Shown here piece after piece: positions 23,385 to 34,688 of a stretch of 64,000 bases of DNA; position 1 is the first letter of the stretch; every line of letters starts with the position of its first letter. The stretch spans positions 38,974,721-39,038,720 of the forward strand of contig OZ024874.1 of the NCBI GenBank assembly GCA_964017185.1. Direction: 5' to 3'. This stretch comes from Rugalucina vietnamica (taxonomy: Eukaryota; Mollusca; Bivalvia; Lucinida; Lucinidae). The notes under the pieces were generated by a model that made no database searches, was not told where the DNA came from, and saw nothing but the letters and a program-made list of their open reading frames with translations. The position numbers and the translations under genes are program-made.

Positions 23385-23948
23385 TCAGAGAAGAAGATCT
23401 TTGAATATTTTTGTAATATACATGTAGGGACAGACAAGCCCCTGAAGCCATTTTTTTTTTCAGAATTATAAATATTCAGTCCATTTGCCCATTTCCTGCA
23501 AGTTTTTACCTTTAAATGACAATTTAAAAGTTTTTCCATTCAAATGCATAGACGACCTATGTTGACCTTGCTTTAATATAAGTCAAGGTCATTCCAATTT
23601 CATAATTTATATACACATTGAAGTACTCTAGTTATTCATGCTACATGACAAGTTCCGTTGAAATCGGTCATTCAGTTCCGCAGAAGAAGATTTTTGAAGG
23701 GGTTATCCATATATGGGCGTGGCGGCCATCTTGGTCCTGTGACCTGGACTATTTAAAAACACATTGGTTCTACCTCCCATAGATGCTTCATTTAAACTTT
23801 GGCATTGATTGGTCAAGCGGTTTCAGAAAAGAAGATCTTTGAAAATGGTGGACGACGGACGACGACGACGGACGGACGGACAGACGGACGCCGGATCATA
23901 TCCATCCTATAAGCTCACCTTGTGAGCCTAACGGCTCAGGTGAGCAAA
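23385..23948 (-). mobile_element. Copy B of the CTCACCTGAGCC hairpin family, left-truncated
   Basis: It contains the internal motifs TTTCAGAGAAGAAGATCTTTGA, TTGACCTTGCTTTAATATAA and GGCGGCCATCTTGG, a GACGACGGACGGACGGACAGACGG microsatellite and the terminal hairpin TCACCTTGTGAGCC-TAA-CGGCTCAGGTGAGC. It ends only 20 bp from the donor of the FN3 exon at 23968-24237. Confidence 0.75.
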
Positions 23949-23967
23949 AATCATTAGATTAACTCAC

Positions 23968-24237
23968 CTGTGTAGAAATGTCTCTGTATTGATATGTTTC
24001 TGAGAACTGTTTTGACTGCCAAATCATATCTTATACCGACTGAAAGATTTGTGACTTTTACACACGTATATTCACTAACAGGTGATATCGTTTCATTATA
24101 GACAGTTTTGTTATTCAAGTCAATCCATATCAAGTAGCCGTCCACGGGTGTTGAAGTCGATCTGTGTATGTGAATGATGATGTTGCTGTTAGTGCAGTTA
24201 GAGAATGTCACATCTGCTGCATTCAAAGCTTCCGGCG
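23968..24237 (-). CDS. FN3-like domain exon
   Basis: This 270-bp exon is phase 1 at both ends; the acceptor is ATTGCAG and the donor GTGAGT after CACAG. The encoded domain begins PEALNAADVTFSN and has the FN3 pattern GYLIWIDLNN in the middle and V-T-N-L-S-V-G-I-R-Y-D-L-A-V-K-T near the end, equivalent to the L-x-x-G-x-x-Y-x-V-x-V signature. The usual core Trp is replaced (IIIHIHRS). Four sequons (NKT, NET, NLS, NIS) point to an extracellular domain. It is clearly diverged from the two duplicated FN3 exons. Phase and strand allow it to join exon 34613-34688 upstream and 10919-11227 downstream without a stop. Confidence 0.75.
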
Positions 24238-25148
24238 CTGCAATGATATAATATTTATGTTTTACATAATGACTCATGATATCAGGCGTAAGGTGCATGT
24301 ACAAGCGAATTTATTTATATGGACCAAACAGAGGCGATGCTGACGGTTTCGCGAAGAAGTCTTTTTCGTGCCGACAAATGCACGCTTAGGGATGTTCGTT
24401 TCAACATAGGTTTGTTGAGATGAGATCTATCAATGTGTCATTTCTACAATACGAGAATCATTGGTATTTATGAGTATATTGTAAAAGAATTGACCTTATT
24501 AAAAATCTCAAAAATCATGTAATCGGTGCTCAATTTAGCTATTTAGCAAATATCGTCCAATTATATTTTCACAGTAGCTTACATGTACGTCCCCCTGCAA
24601 CATGTCCACATTCTCAAAATGATGAAATATCACTGTTTTTAATTTTGTGATATGCTACTGGTTAGACACGACATTGAAATAGGAGATGGTCGACTTCATA
24701 TTTTCTGTAACAGGTTAGAGACGACCTTTTAACTTACAGTAACACTTTAAGCAGATGCAGATATTGTCCACAAAAGTATTCTATCCCCCAAAAAGTGGTC
24801 CAGCATTGTGCGGCCAGTAATCTAGGTGACCATGTGGCAAAGCAAACAAAACAGTTTTCCCCCATCAAGTACAAGACCAGTTTTTTCAATTTTTCATGTA
24901 AAAAATTCGCCTCCCGCTTATGATGGACTAGTTTATTAGCTAAATACAAAAGCGTAACGAAAACTCATTAACGTACATTTTAATATCGGGTACCCGGTGC
25001 ATGAGTCTGTTCATGAAAAATCTAGTTGATAAATAACTGTCTCGTGGTGAGCTTAGCTGTTGATCGAGGCGTTGCTCGTGCATCATAATATTATACAATT
25101 ATCTGACAAACGATTTAAATATCACAAAGTCAAATTTATACTATTTGG

Positions 25149-25290
25149 GCGGCCCCCGTGGCCGAGTGGTTAAGATCGCTGATATTTCATTACCGTGCTC
25201 ACTCACAGAGCCATTTGATCATCTAACTGATGTGTCGAGTATGGGTTCGAGCAGGGCACATGTGAGACGAGCCAAGGGTGTTTAATCAAA
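25149..25290 (+). mobile_element. tRNA-derived SINE (Ser/Leu-type head), truncated
   Basis: GTGGCCGAGTGGTTAAGATC gives an A box and GGGTTCGAGC a B box, followed by ACATGTGAGACGAGCC. The same family is present in full at 54049-54280. The sequence between the boxes does not fold into a normal anticodon arm, so this is a SINE and not a tRNA gene. Bases 24305-25145 between the FN3 exon and this SINE hold nothing I recognise. Confidence 0.7.
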
Positions 25291-25479
25291 ATAGCGCAAG
25301 GGGTAATTATCTTAGCTCATCAGAACGGCACAAACTATGCTCATCGATACCGCGCAACATAATTGGGCAATTATCATATTGTTATCGTAATCACTAGTGA
25401 TTTTCTACGTGAGCGCGTCTACCTACAGGAATTCAGACTTTTCTTTTAATTTGCTATTACTGCAGCTGGTGTTATGCCG

Positions 25480-25830
25480 GGTGGCGGCCCTAAAAAGTCT
25501 CCCCGTACATCATCCATAGTACAGATTATATTTTTCTTTTGGTCCTTTGAAATCAGTGATAATATTCTGAGAAATCAGAAATTTATGCTCAGTTTTAAAT
25601 ACATTCATCTGAACATTCTTTATCGTTTAGCTCTATTTTGATTTACCTCTCTTTGTATGGACATTCCAGTTGAAATTAGTAAAATTGTAGAAATTGTCTC
25701 TGGCTCCATGTTGCCACATTTTAAGGGTCACTGATGAAGCTTGAGTAGCCGAAACCGCGGTATGGCTCATCCCCTTTCTCATTGATGTTTTCCCTTCTCT
25801 TTAAGGAACTTTTTTATTTATATACCAAAA
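25480..25830 (-). repeat. Inverted copy of the ACTGAGATC/CTACTTAAGC repeat
   Basis: In inverse it reads GGGGATGAGCCATACCGCGGTTTCGGCTACTCAAGC..., as at 9600 and 14370, and includes the TACGGGGAGACTTTTTAGGGCCGCC stretch. Confidence 0.65.
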
Positions 25831-25857
25831 TAATTCGCTTCATATGGATTGCATCAC

Positions 25858-27390
25858 AAAACCAGAGGACCAATGGTCCTGTAAACGCTCACCTGAGATC
25901 AGCTGCATATACCAATAAACATGTTTGAATATTATGGTATTTAACTCCAGTGCAGGGGCAGATGAAGCCCTTGGGCCATTTTCTTTTTTCAGAATCTTCA
26001 ATATTCTGTCCATTTGCCAATTTCCTGTTGGCTTTTTCCTTCAAATGACATTTTAACAGTTTTCCCAATTCAGATGCATAGGCAACCCATGCTGACCTTG
26101 CCATAAACTTGGTCAAGGTCATCACAGGGTCATGATTTATATATACATTGGAGTACTTTAGCCATCGATGCCTCACGCCAAGTTTCCTTGAAATCAGTCT
26201 ATTGATTTCAGAGAAGATGATTTTTGATGGGTTTTTACCATATATGGGCATGGCAGCCATCTTGGTCATGTGACCTAGATTATTTATATACACATTGATT
26301 TCCCCATTCTATAGATGCTTCACATAAAATTTGGCTTTGTTTGGCCAAGCGGTTTCAGAGGAGAAGACGTTTGAATATTATGGAAATATACATGTATATT
26401 GCCCCGGGGTGGGGGCACATGAGCCCTGGAGTCCAATTTTTTTCAGAATCATTAATATCCAGTCCTACTGCCCATTTCCTGCAAGACTTTCACTTTAAAT
26501 GACATTTTAAAAGTTTTCCCCATTCAAATGCATTGGCGACCTATGTTGACCTTCCCGTAAAATATGTCAAGGTCATCAGAGGGTCATGATTTATATATAC
26601 ATTGTAGTGCTTGAGCCATGGATGCTTCGTGCCAAGTTTCGTTAAAATCGGTCAACCGCTTCTGGTGAAGAAGATTTTTGAAGGGGTTTTACCATATATG
26701 GGCATGGCGGCCATCTTGGTCATGTGACCTGGATTATTTATATATACATTGGTTCCCCCTTCCCATAGATGCTTCATGTAAAATTTGGCTTTGATTGGCC
26801 AAGCGGTTTCAGAGAAGAAGATGTTTGAATATTATGATAATATACATGTATATTGCCCCGGGGTGGGGGCGGATGAGCCCCTGGTGCCCAATTTTTTTCA
26901 GAATCATTAATATTTAGTCCTACTGCTCATTTTCTGCAAGATTTTTCCTTTAAATGACAATTTAACCATTTTTCCCATTCAAATGCAAAGGCGACCTATG
27001 TTGACCTTGCCGTAAAATAGGTCAAGGTCACCGCAAGGTCATGATTTATATACACATTGTAGTACTTGAGTCATCGATGCTTCATGCCAAGTTTGGTTGA
27101 AATCGGTCCAGTGGTTCCGGAGATTTTTGAAGGGTTTTTACCATATATGGGCATGGCGGCCATCTTGGTCATGTGACCTGGATTATTTATATACACATTG
27201 GTTCCCCCTTCCCATAGATGCTTCATGTAAAATTTGGCTTTGATTGGCCAAGCGGTTTCAGAGAAGAAGATCTTTGAAAATGGTGGACGACGGACGGACG
27301 ACGGACGACGGACGGACGACGGACGGACGGACGACGGAGCATGGGTATACTATAAGCTCACCTTGTGAGCCTGACGGCTCAGGTGAGCTA
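25858..27390 (-). mobile_element. Copy C of the CTCACCTGAGCC hairpin family, complete
   Basis: This copy is bounded by CCAGAGGACCAATGGTCCTG-TAAACGCTCACCTGAGA at 25861 and by the hairpin TCACCTTGTGAGCC-TGA-CGGCTCAGGTGAGC at 27358-27388. Between them are three internal units of about 450 bp, each with TGACCTTGCC...AGGTCAAGGTCA, ATGGCGGCCATCTTGGTCAT and GGCTTTGATTGGCCAAGCGG, and a GGACGACGGACGGACGACGG microsatellite. Bases 25858-26640 are almost identical to 54658-55440. The reading frames across it (25889-26293 and 27244-27474) are repeat-derived. Confidence 0.85.
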
Positions 27391-28404
27391 AACATCCGTG
27401 TTTTTGATTGCGCAAATTACAATAAGATACAAATAAAATGCAATTTTTACGCCAAAACAGCGTGTCACGCGTAACAAAAACGCATTTCAAAATAGTTCAA
27501 AAAAGTGCACCTCCGAGGGTTTTTAACCCAATCCAGCAATATACGGCGGGATAATGACAATACATGTATACATATATATCACTGACATATTTGTAGTTAC
27601 TTTCGGACCGCATTTCCATTCAGTTTGGCATTTAAAAAACAGTCGGTGCCAAAAGTGTCACTCTTAGTGGAAAATCAAGGGTGCACTTGGAAATGAAATA
27701 AAAGATTATTACAAAGACAATTTTATACCAAATAAATGCTCATATAAAGCTGATTGAAATGTATGCAGAAATACTTATAAAACTTTGGAACTTTGATAAG
27801 AAAAAAATATGTTACATGCTCATACATGTAAAATACCAACTTCAACTTACACCCGTAGGAAAAGAACATAAATAAATTATATTATATACCTTACTTTGCC
27901 ATATTATCATATGGCCGTATTTTCGTATATGCGTTGTTTTCATAATATAGACATAAGGATTTTTAAATAATTATATAGCCATCAAAATTAATATAATGAT
28001 AGAAGTAGTAATAATCTAAAAATAATAACTCGTACGTACATGTACATGTCTAAAAGCATTTACGGCTGAATAATATCAGTTTTTATCCACTTAAATCAAG
28101 GCTACTTGATTATTGTCCGATTGTTTGAACGGCAACGTCGCGTTACAATTATGATCATCAACAACTTACATAACGTCTATATATAAAAAATGTAGTTATT
28201 GTGGGCAGATGTTGTGCCTGTGAAAACGTTTACTTCTCCAGACCACAGTTACTGCTGATATTCGGAACAAATGCGCAAACATCCATAGAACATTTTGTCC
28301 CGCGCAAACGCCTTAACTTTACACATCCTGTGGCGGTATTCAATTTTCTATGGAGTTCGTAACACTGTTTATTTGTATTGTAAGTACGTGATTCGGAACT
28401 ACAC

Positions 28405-29440
28405 AGTTCGGTAATTACGGTGCAATACGGTATGTACTTTTACCGAACCTTAACGTTTCGTGTCGTACCATACGTGTCGTTTCTAAAGCATCGTACAAAC
28501 CTATCGCAAAGAACACTATCGCGCCGTTCTTACCGTACTGTATCACGCCGCACTTTGCGTACCGTATCACAGTGTACTTACCGTGCCATATTGCACCGAA
28601 CTCAACGTACCGTATCGCACGTTACCTTATCGCATCCTATTCATCATACCATAGCATACAGTAGCGCACCGTACTGGCCGTACCGTATATGCTTGGGTAT
28701 CGAAACACACCGTACCGTATCACATTGTGCACGACAAAACTCATTGCACAGTACAATGCTATCTTGTACGCAAAGTATGATGCGATAATGTGCAATATGG
28801 TACAGTGAATAGAATGCGATACGGTACGACAGGGCACGGTGAGTTGGGTGCTATACGGTTCGGTTAGTACGGAGAGATAGGTACGGTAAGGGCGACGTTA
28901 AACGATTGGTTCGGTGTGATACAGCACATACTAGTACTGTACCTTACGGTTTCGTGCCGTACCGTAGAACTGTTTCTATAGTATCGTATTTACCTATCGC
29001 AAAGTACTTTACGCAACGTGTCGCACCGCTTTACCGCACTGTATCGCACCGCACATTGCGTATCGTATCGCAACGTACTTACTGTACCATATCGCACCGA
29101 ATCACCGTTCCGAATCGCACCGCACCTTAAGCATCGTACAATATCGTACAGTATATCAGCGTAGTTATCATACCGTATCGCAACCTACTCACCGTTTCGA
29201 AACGCACCTTACCGTATCGCATCATACACGCAAATGCTCATCGCACCGTACGGTGAGTACAATGCAATATTGTGTGGTGTTTATGGAGGGATAATGTGCG
29301 ACATGGACCTGTAAGTAGGGTACGATACGGAACGAAACGGTGAGTTCGGTGCGATACGGTATCGTTAGTATGGTACAATACGGTACCCAAAGTGCCGCGC
29401 GATACGGTATGGATAAAACGGTGCGATCCCTTGCGTTAAG
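28405..29440. repeat. Duplicated foldback array of about 24-bp units
   Basis: The core unit is GTACCGTATCGCACCGTACT followed by TACC. In 28438-28770 the units run in one orientation and in 28795-28915 in the other. The same pair repeats at 28930-29240 and 29245-29440. The two halves align directly: TTTCGTGTCGTACC near 28455 with TTTCGTGCCGTACC near 28950, and ACCTATCGCAAAG in both. Because 24 bp is eight codons, the array generates open frames rich in RTVS/YRT; these are not genes. Bases 27391-28400 before it hold nothing recognised. Confidence 0.85.
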
Positions 29441-30365
29441 TACTGTTGCGTGCCGGGGTTTCAGCGAGGATTATCAGGGCTCGAACTTATATTCGCCACC
29501 CAAACCAACTCTGATTTTACAGAGAAAGCTTAGATAGCCTAAAACGATGCTCTAGCTTTGTAAGCATAGGCCTGCCTCGTGATTGGGATTTAAATTTAAT
29601 TAACAAGAGTAAACTTTGAATAAGTTTATCTTTCTTTAACAATACATGTACATTTCAACAATTTCAAGACATGAGCATGAGATTTGATTTATATTAGTTT
29701 ATGAAGAAGACACGAAAAGGATTAGAGATGATCTGATTAAACAGTGATGCAAGCTAACAATTTATGATAACTTATAGGTAAATGACTGAATAAACCTTTA
29801 GAATTATGGAGAAATAAATATCCAAAATGCATTAAAGGAGCAACACTTGTTAATAAATAATTCAAATTATGCTTGAATAGTGTGGCTAAATTAAAAAAAA
29901 ATCTCCTAAAATTATCCTTTATTATTGAAGCAGTATCAGCTATGTAGCCCTTTGAATTCAGAAATTTACTTATTTTGTCAAAGTAATAATTAAATGCAAA
30001 ATTTATAAAAATCACATTTTGGAATTATTCTAAAAATTATCCTTCTTTACTAAAAACAAATTTTCCTAATTTATTTCCTAAAGTTTAGATGCAATTTGCC
30101 AAAAGAAATGTCCAAAATCAATATTTAAAGTCAAAACATTAACGGAGCTAAAGAAAATGCGTGTTGCTCTAACCGAGTAGAAATCTGAAGTTAGCATGGG
30201 ACTCTCGGGCGCTTTCTTATATACCCCCTATCCCATGTTCCCAAATCCCACCGTTAAAATGGTGTGGGATTCCCTTTCCCATAGCTAAAGTGTAGCGGGA
30301 TTTGGATTTCCCACTACTAAAAAACTGCGGGGTCACATGACCCCACTACAAAAAAAAAAAAAAAA

Positions 30366-30398
<33 letters not shown>

Positions 30399-30690
30399 GA
30401 CGGGATGCCGAGGAAAGAAAGCTGAAGTCGGCCATCTTGGATTTATACAATAAATGGTATATAAACATTCAATTTCAAACAACAAAATCTCATTAACCTT
30501 AAAGCAAACTCATAAGATGATAAATGAAAAAATGTTCTTAAATGAAAAATCTACATGACTGATGTGCTTAGAATAAAAATCAAGGGCTAGATTCATCAAA
30601 AATTACAGAGAAAGATCGAGTGACATGCTTTGACAACTGAAGTTTGACATATACACTTTACCGTGTAGACACAAAATATTACCCAATATT
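29441..30690. other. AT-rich stretch without recognised gene; poly(A) tract
   Basis: There is a poly(A) run with a few C at about 30346-30398. Just before it, GGGGTCACATGACCCC (30331-30346) is a perfect 16-bp palindrome. The minus-strand frame at 29737-30015 is low-complexity hydrophobic and unsupported. Confidence 0.5.
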
Positions 30691-30968
30691 CCACTCGCAC
30701 ATAGTACACAAAATGGAAGGCAACATACATAAACTTTATTTGATCTGCACATTTATCGACAATTTCTCTTTACTGAATATAAAATCCAGGATAAAAACAC
30801 AATGAAATCATAGGTAAGCAACTTATTTACAAGAGACTTTATTAACATGGATGCACTTTTGGTAGAAAATCAATACAGATCACGGACAGTAATAAACTTG
30901 CAATAAGCTGACTGTAAACATAAAAATTGGGTCATTGGAAGCTGGGGCACTACATTACCCCCCTCCAG
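30430..30968 (-). other. Possible LTR-retrotransposon end (polypurine tract and LTR-like start) or 3' untranslated region
   Basis: On the minus strand GGAGGGGGG at about 30959-30967 is followed by TAATGTAGTGCCCCAGCTTC, which resembles the polypurine-tract/LTR junction of Gypsy-like elements. An AATAAA signal lies at about 30735. No second LTR and no pol gene were found in the window, so the alternative of an ordinary 3' UTR for the frame at 32523-32912 remains open. Confidence 0.25.
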
Positions 30969-32522
30969 TGTCATTTAAGTTCCAACAAATGACACTGACA
31001 AAAGGTCATGAATTATTCCAGCTTCCAACAACGATTAAACTCGCATATGAATTCATTTACATGAAGTACCCTGGTCACGGCACCATGACAAATCAAGTGT
31101 GAGAACAAAGTAAAACAATATATTTGATATTGCTTAGATACAAACATTCGATTTCATATCAAACATTCCACAGGTGAAAACTAATCTAATACTGCAGCCT
31201 ATGGTATGACATTATGAATCTTTGCTACATTTAACATATTAAACTCTGCAATGTACATGTATTTCTTTTGGCGTAACAATTAACAATGATCAGTGTAATA
31301 TATGAGACAAATACCTTTACAATAAAATGAGTCTCTTAATGACAATTTTAATGCAAAATCAATCATCTGAATTCATTACTTGAAATTATTATCATCACAT
31401 TCAATATGAATTATCTTTTACTGTTACACAGGTTCTATACATTTCTTTAAAAGTAAGACAAGTATCAAAGAAACTGTGAACTCAATCGTATGTCCAGAGG
31501 CTTGCATAGCACTTTCAAACTACATTTATAAGCAATTTTGACAAGTACAACATCCCTTTAAACACAATTACAACTTACTTGAAGAGATTCCCTCTTAATC
31601 AAGTTATGATGCGTTCACTCACTACATGTATGTACAAACGTAGCTGTCTTATCGAGCCGCATTTGTTTATCCTTACGATGGTATCCAATTAATGGGAGTC
31701 TCAGTCTAACACTCATTTTGTTCAACTTTGTATCCAATCTGTCCCGTCTCATTCCCTTACATTACAGAAAAACTGCCGAACGTACCCTACAAACGCCATG
31801 CTGATCATGCGTACCCTGTAGATCCTTGTACCTTTTCACCCATAGCTTTCTACCCTTCAGTCGTAATCCTCCTGACATCACCGAGCTGTGTTAGATCATC
31901 ACCTATTCATCTACCACCCCATGACCATAGTTGAACTCCTGGCTCCATCACATTGGTTTCTTATCTTGCCTATTAGAGGCCTCTTCCAACACTATTTATT
32001 CAATCTTACGTGTCTTTATATCAACAGCTTAACCATTGCCTCTTTTTATGCATTAGGAGATGGCCCGTTGGTTGTTCTTCCCTCTTTCTGGTCAGCCCTT
32101 ACAGATCTCCTCGGCCATAGTCTTTCTCGTACCTGCTTCAAATACTGCCGAACGATACCGTTTTCGCAGATAAAACAACCAAACAACCATGCCCTTTCCA
32201 TATTACACCGAACGTTTTCCTTTCTGCTTCTCAAGCCGATCTCTATAGCCCAATCTGTTCCATCTGACCCAGCTAGGAAGTTAAGTTTCTACCACTGCTA
32301 CTCCACCAATACGGTCATCTAATGCACCATGGGGCTGTTACTTCTAGGAACATCTATCTATACTCCCATAGATCTTCAGCAATATATGGACAACAAAAAC
32401 AAGTAAAATCGTTGCTTGGAAAAATAAAAATCTGACAATCAATCATACCTTACACACAAGACAAAATAGAACAATTTTTACTGAGAGCCATTTATCTGAC
32501 ATCGAGCGTCTCTCCCTTGCTC

Positions 32523-32912
32523 TCATTGTCCACCAGGATGATAGGCGCCTCTGTAAAGCTTTAACCCATCAGCATCAGCATAGTTGGCTTCGTCCATGAA
32601 AGGAGTTTCAAACGTGTGTATTATATTTTGTTTTCTGTCTTACCCTTGGCCAGGATTAAGATTCTCCAAAGACTTAAGAACTATATTTCTTGGGTGCTCT
32701 GGCACAATGGCACCACATGCTTCCCATACCTTTTCCCTATTTTTTGAAGCACAGTAAGTGTGTAACGGTGTGGCTTCCTCATCTTCTGATGCTATTCTGC
32801 GAATGCTTAACTGGTTCTCTACTTTGGAAGAATGTTTATTATTAACTGACCTTCTGGAATGACATGACTTATTTATTAGCGTTGCTTGGCCTATAACATC
32901 ATTCTGTCTTAT
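32523..32912 (-). pseudogene. Unrecognised reading frame interrupted by one stop; possible exon(s)
   Basis: Read on the minus strand, 89 codons are open from a TAA at 32915 to a TAA at 32640-32642, and the same frame then stays open for 38 codons to a TGA at 32523. The composition is protein-like and charged: segments such as QLSIRRIASEDEEATPLHTY, ASKNREKVWEACGAIVPEHP and FMDEANYADADGLKLYRGAY. There is no Met start. A possible acceptor (GTTATAG) precedes base 32890 and a good donor (GGGTAAGA) follows base 32644, so an exon 32644-32890 is also possible. I do not recognise a family. It may be a host exon in the intron of the FN3 gene or a transposon-encoded protein. Confidence 0.3.
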
Positions 32913-33001
32913 TTATACTGCTGTTGGAAATGCCTGGTTTAACAACCCTTTCGTAAAATCTCTATTTAGGCTGCAAGCCAAATGCACACTTATTCCGTTA
33001 A

Positions 33002-33070
33002 ACCTGTCCTCCGGATAGGTTTCCTTCCCTAAACCTGTGCGGGGGATAGGTTTCCATAAACCTATCCCGA
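33002..33070. repeat. Local inverted and direct repeats of AAACCTATCC
   Basis: GGATAGGTTT-CCAT-AAACCTATCC (about 33044-33067) is a perfect 10-bp-arm hairpin. Related copies flank it (TCCGGATAGGTTTCC, GAGCATAGGTTT). Confidence 0.5.
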
Positions 33071-33250
33071 GCATAGGTTTTTCTCCCAGGTCACGTGTTT
33101 TCATATCACAAGTTTCTCGGTATTCCATTGGTCGGATCGTTCATCCAGGTAAATATGTCACGTGTTTCGTTAAACCAGGTTTCTCACAATCTGATTGGTC
33201 AATGTGCTTGTCCCTGCGCTTTCTTTACAAAAAATTTCAATGAACTCTTT

Positions 33251-33304
33251 AAAAGAAAGAAAGAAAGAAAGAAAGAAAGAAAAAATAAATTAATAAATAA
33301 ATAA
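33251..33304. repeat. AAAG microsatellite with a TAAA tail
   Basis: There are about ten GAAA units followed by ATAAATTAATAAATAAATAAA. Open frames with KERKKERK sequence on the plus strand derive from it. Confidence 0.9.
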
Positions 33305-33538
33305 ACTGAGTTACATGTACAGTGTATAGTGACATGCTCTGCTGTCTTTAAAAGTAAGTGATAGCTAAATACTATGAAATCAGAATTTTCAAAGCACTTG
33401 ACCTTTCTTAGTAGATGGCGTTTTGAATCTAATGCCCGAATGCGCAAAAATCTAATTAACGTCGCATGCAATTTCGAGACGTCAACTTCTATTCACGTTT
33501 TGTGACGTCAACGTCGTACCTCCAAACCAAAAGACACT

Positions 33539-33567
33539 GTGTGTGTGTGTGTGTGTGGGGGGGGGGT
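33539..33567. repeat. GT microsatellite followed by a G run
   Basis: (GT)9 runs directly into ten G residues. Confidence 0.95.
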
Positions 33568-34012
33568 ACACGTGTATGTGTGAAAGTCATATCGTGTTTG
33601 TACATTGTATTTGTTCATTGTTATACATGTATATGCGTTTCTAAACCCAAATATTGGGTATAGTTGTGCATCATAGTAAACACTATTTATTCTAATTCGA
33701 TTCTATTCACAGAGAACGTCACATATTCCCGGAACCCGTTCTGACAGATTCAAGCACAAGGAATTCTAAAGTAAACGTCGGTGGATACAATGACACAGAT
33801 TTTCTGACGATACTGAGGCCTCATACAGGATATAAAAAACACGCAATGCGGCGATAAAAGCCGAATCAGAAGTCGCTTCTAGGATTTTTTCAAGGATGGT
33901 AAGATAGATATTTTAAAAAGGAGGAAAATCATTTAAAAACTAAAAGGAAAATAAAAAGAAACTAAGGGCCCTCGGAGTCCAACAGTCTAGTCCTCTCCTA
34001 GACAACAAACCC

Positions 34013-34575
34013 ATAGAGGGTAAGGGAAAACGTAACAGACGTTTTAGACGCATGAACAAGACAACGATGACAATATAGTCGTCAATCTTTCCAGCATAGA
34101 ACTATCAAAGTCAATGTGTTTTTTTTTTATTTTTTTATTTTTTTATTATTTTTTTTTTCAAGATACCCGCGCACCAGTGAAATACACTAAATTTGTCGAG
34201 AGGAGCGACTGGCAACCTCCAAATCAATGCAAAGTCGTGGTCTAGAGACTTTCATAAAGTGTGGAATCCGACACTACCAGAGCATAAACCTCCAACACCA
34301 AAACATGACGATCCCAAACTTTTGCGAACGCAGTGCCCTGCACAATCTCCAAAAAAGGGACGATGTAATAATACAGCCTGCAGACAAAGGGCCAACTGTA
34401 GTTGCCATGCATCACTTTGTCTCGGAAGCCGAAAAGCAACTGAATTGTTCCTCCTATTATGAAGTATGTGATCATGACCCCACAATGGACTTTGCAAAGA
34501 AAGTTTCTGCTGCAATCTGTGATATGAGAATGGGGAATTATAATAGTGAAAAAATGCCATCTATCTCACTGTAGA
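34013..34575 (+). pseudogene. Penelope-like retroelement fragment, N-terminal part of the reverse transcriptase ORF
   Basis: Three collinear pieces match the conserved N-terminal region of Penelope-like reverse transcriptases. First, a basic stretch and then NDDNIVVNLSSIELSKS (34063-34113). Second, after a T-rich interruption (34118-34160), KFVERSDWQPPN. Third, in another frame, LETFIKCGIRHYQS, ALHNLQKRDDVIIQPADKG and EAEKQLNCSSYYEVCDHDPT (34237-34500). The motif QKRDD-x-x-I-x-PADKG is characteristic of this group. Frameshifts, a stop and the T-rich insertion show that it is dead, and the catalytic RT palm and the GIY-YIG endonuclease are not present. It lies just downstream (plus direction) of an intron boundary of the minus-strand FN3 gene. 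Confidence 0.75.
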
Positions 34576-34612
34576 TACATGTATAATGCAGGACGTTTTT
34601 AGATACACTTAC

Positions 34613-34688
34613 TTGTCTTTGTCGTAGGCGCTGGTGTACTAGTACTTGTTGAAGATGCATATCCAAAAAGCGTCACGACAGTGAGGAA
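34613..34688 (-). CDS. Second exon of the FN3 gene: end of signal peptide and Ser/Thr-rich linker
   Basis: This 76-bp exon has acceptor ATTTCTTCCAG and donor GTAAGTG. It starts in phase 0 and ends in phase 1, the phase needed by all three FN3 exons. It encodes FLTVVTLFGYASS followed by TSTSTPAPTTKT. Joined to the start exon at 37205-37237 it gives a standard signal peptide: a short polar start with Arg, a hydrophobic core and small residues before a cleavage site near YASS. A mucin-like Thr/Ser/Pro spacer then precedes the first FN3 domain, so the product should enter the secretory pathway. The exon is short enough that chance cannot be excluded, but splice sites, phases and content agree. 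Confidence 0.6.

Noticed and set aside
22907..23539. The longest open frame in the window (210 codons, minus strand)
   Set aside because: Its first third is the CTCACCTGAGCC repeat family and the rest is unrelated repeat-like sequence; no domain and no start context were recognised.
25149..25290. A tRNA-Ser/Leu gene
   Set aside because: A and B boxes are present, but the spacing and arms do not fold into a tRNA, and the same unit occurs as a SINE with a tail at 54049-54280.
28420..29130. Serine/threonine/arginine-rich repeat proteins of 66-122 codons
   Set aside because: They are read-through of the 24-bp foldback array; the period is a multiple of three, so frames stay open on both strands.
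31888..32322. A 144-codon plus-strand frame
   Set aside because: It has no recognisable domain and no splice or start context, and it lies opposite a region more likely to be minus-strand untranslated sequence.
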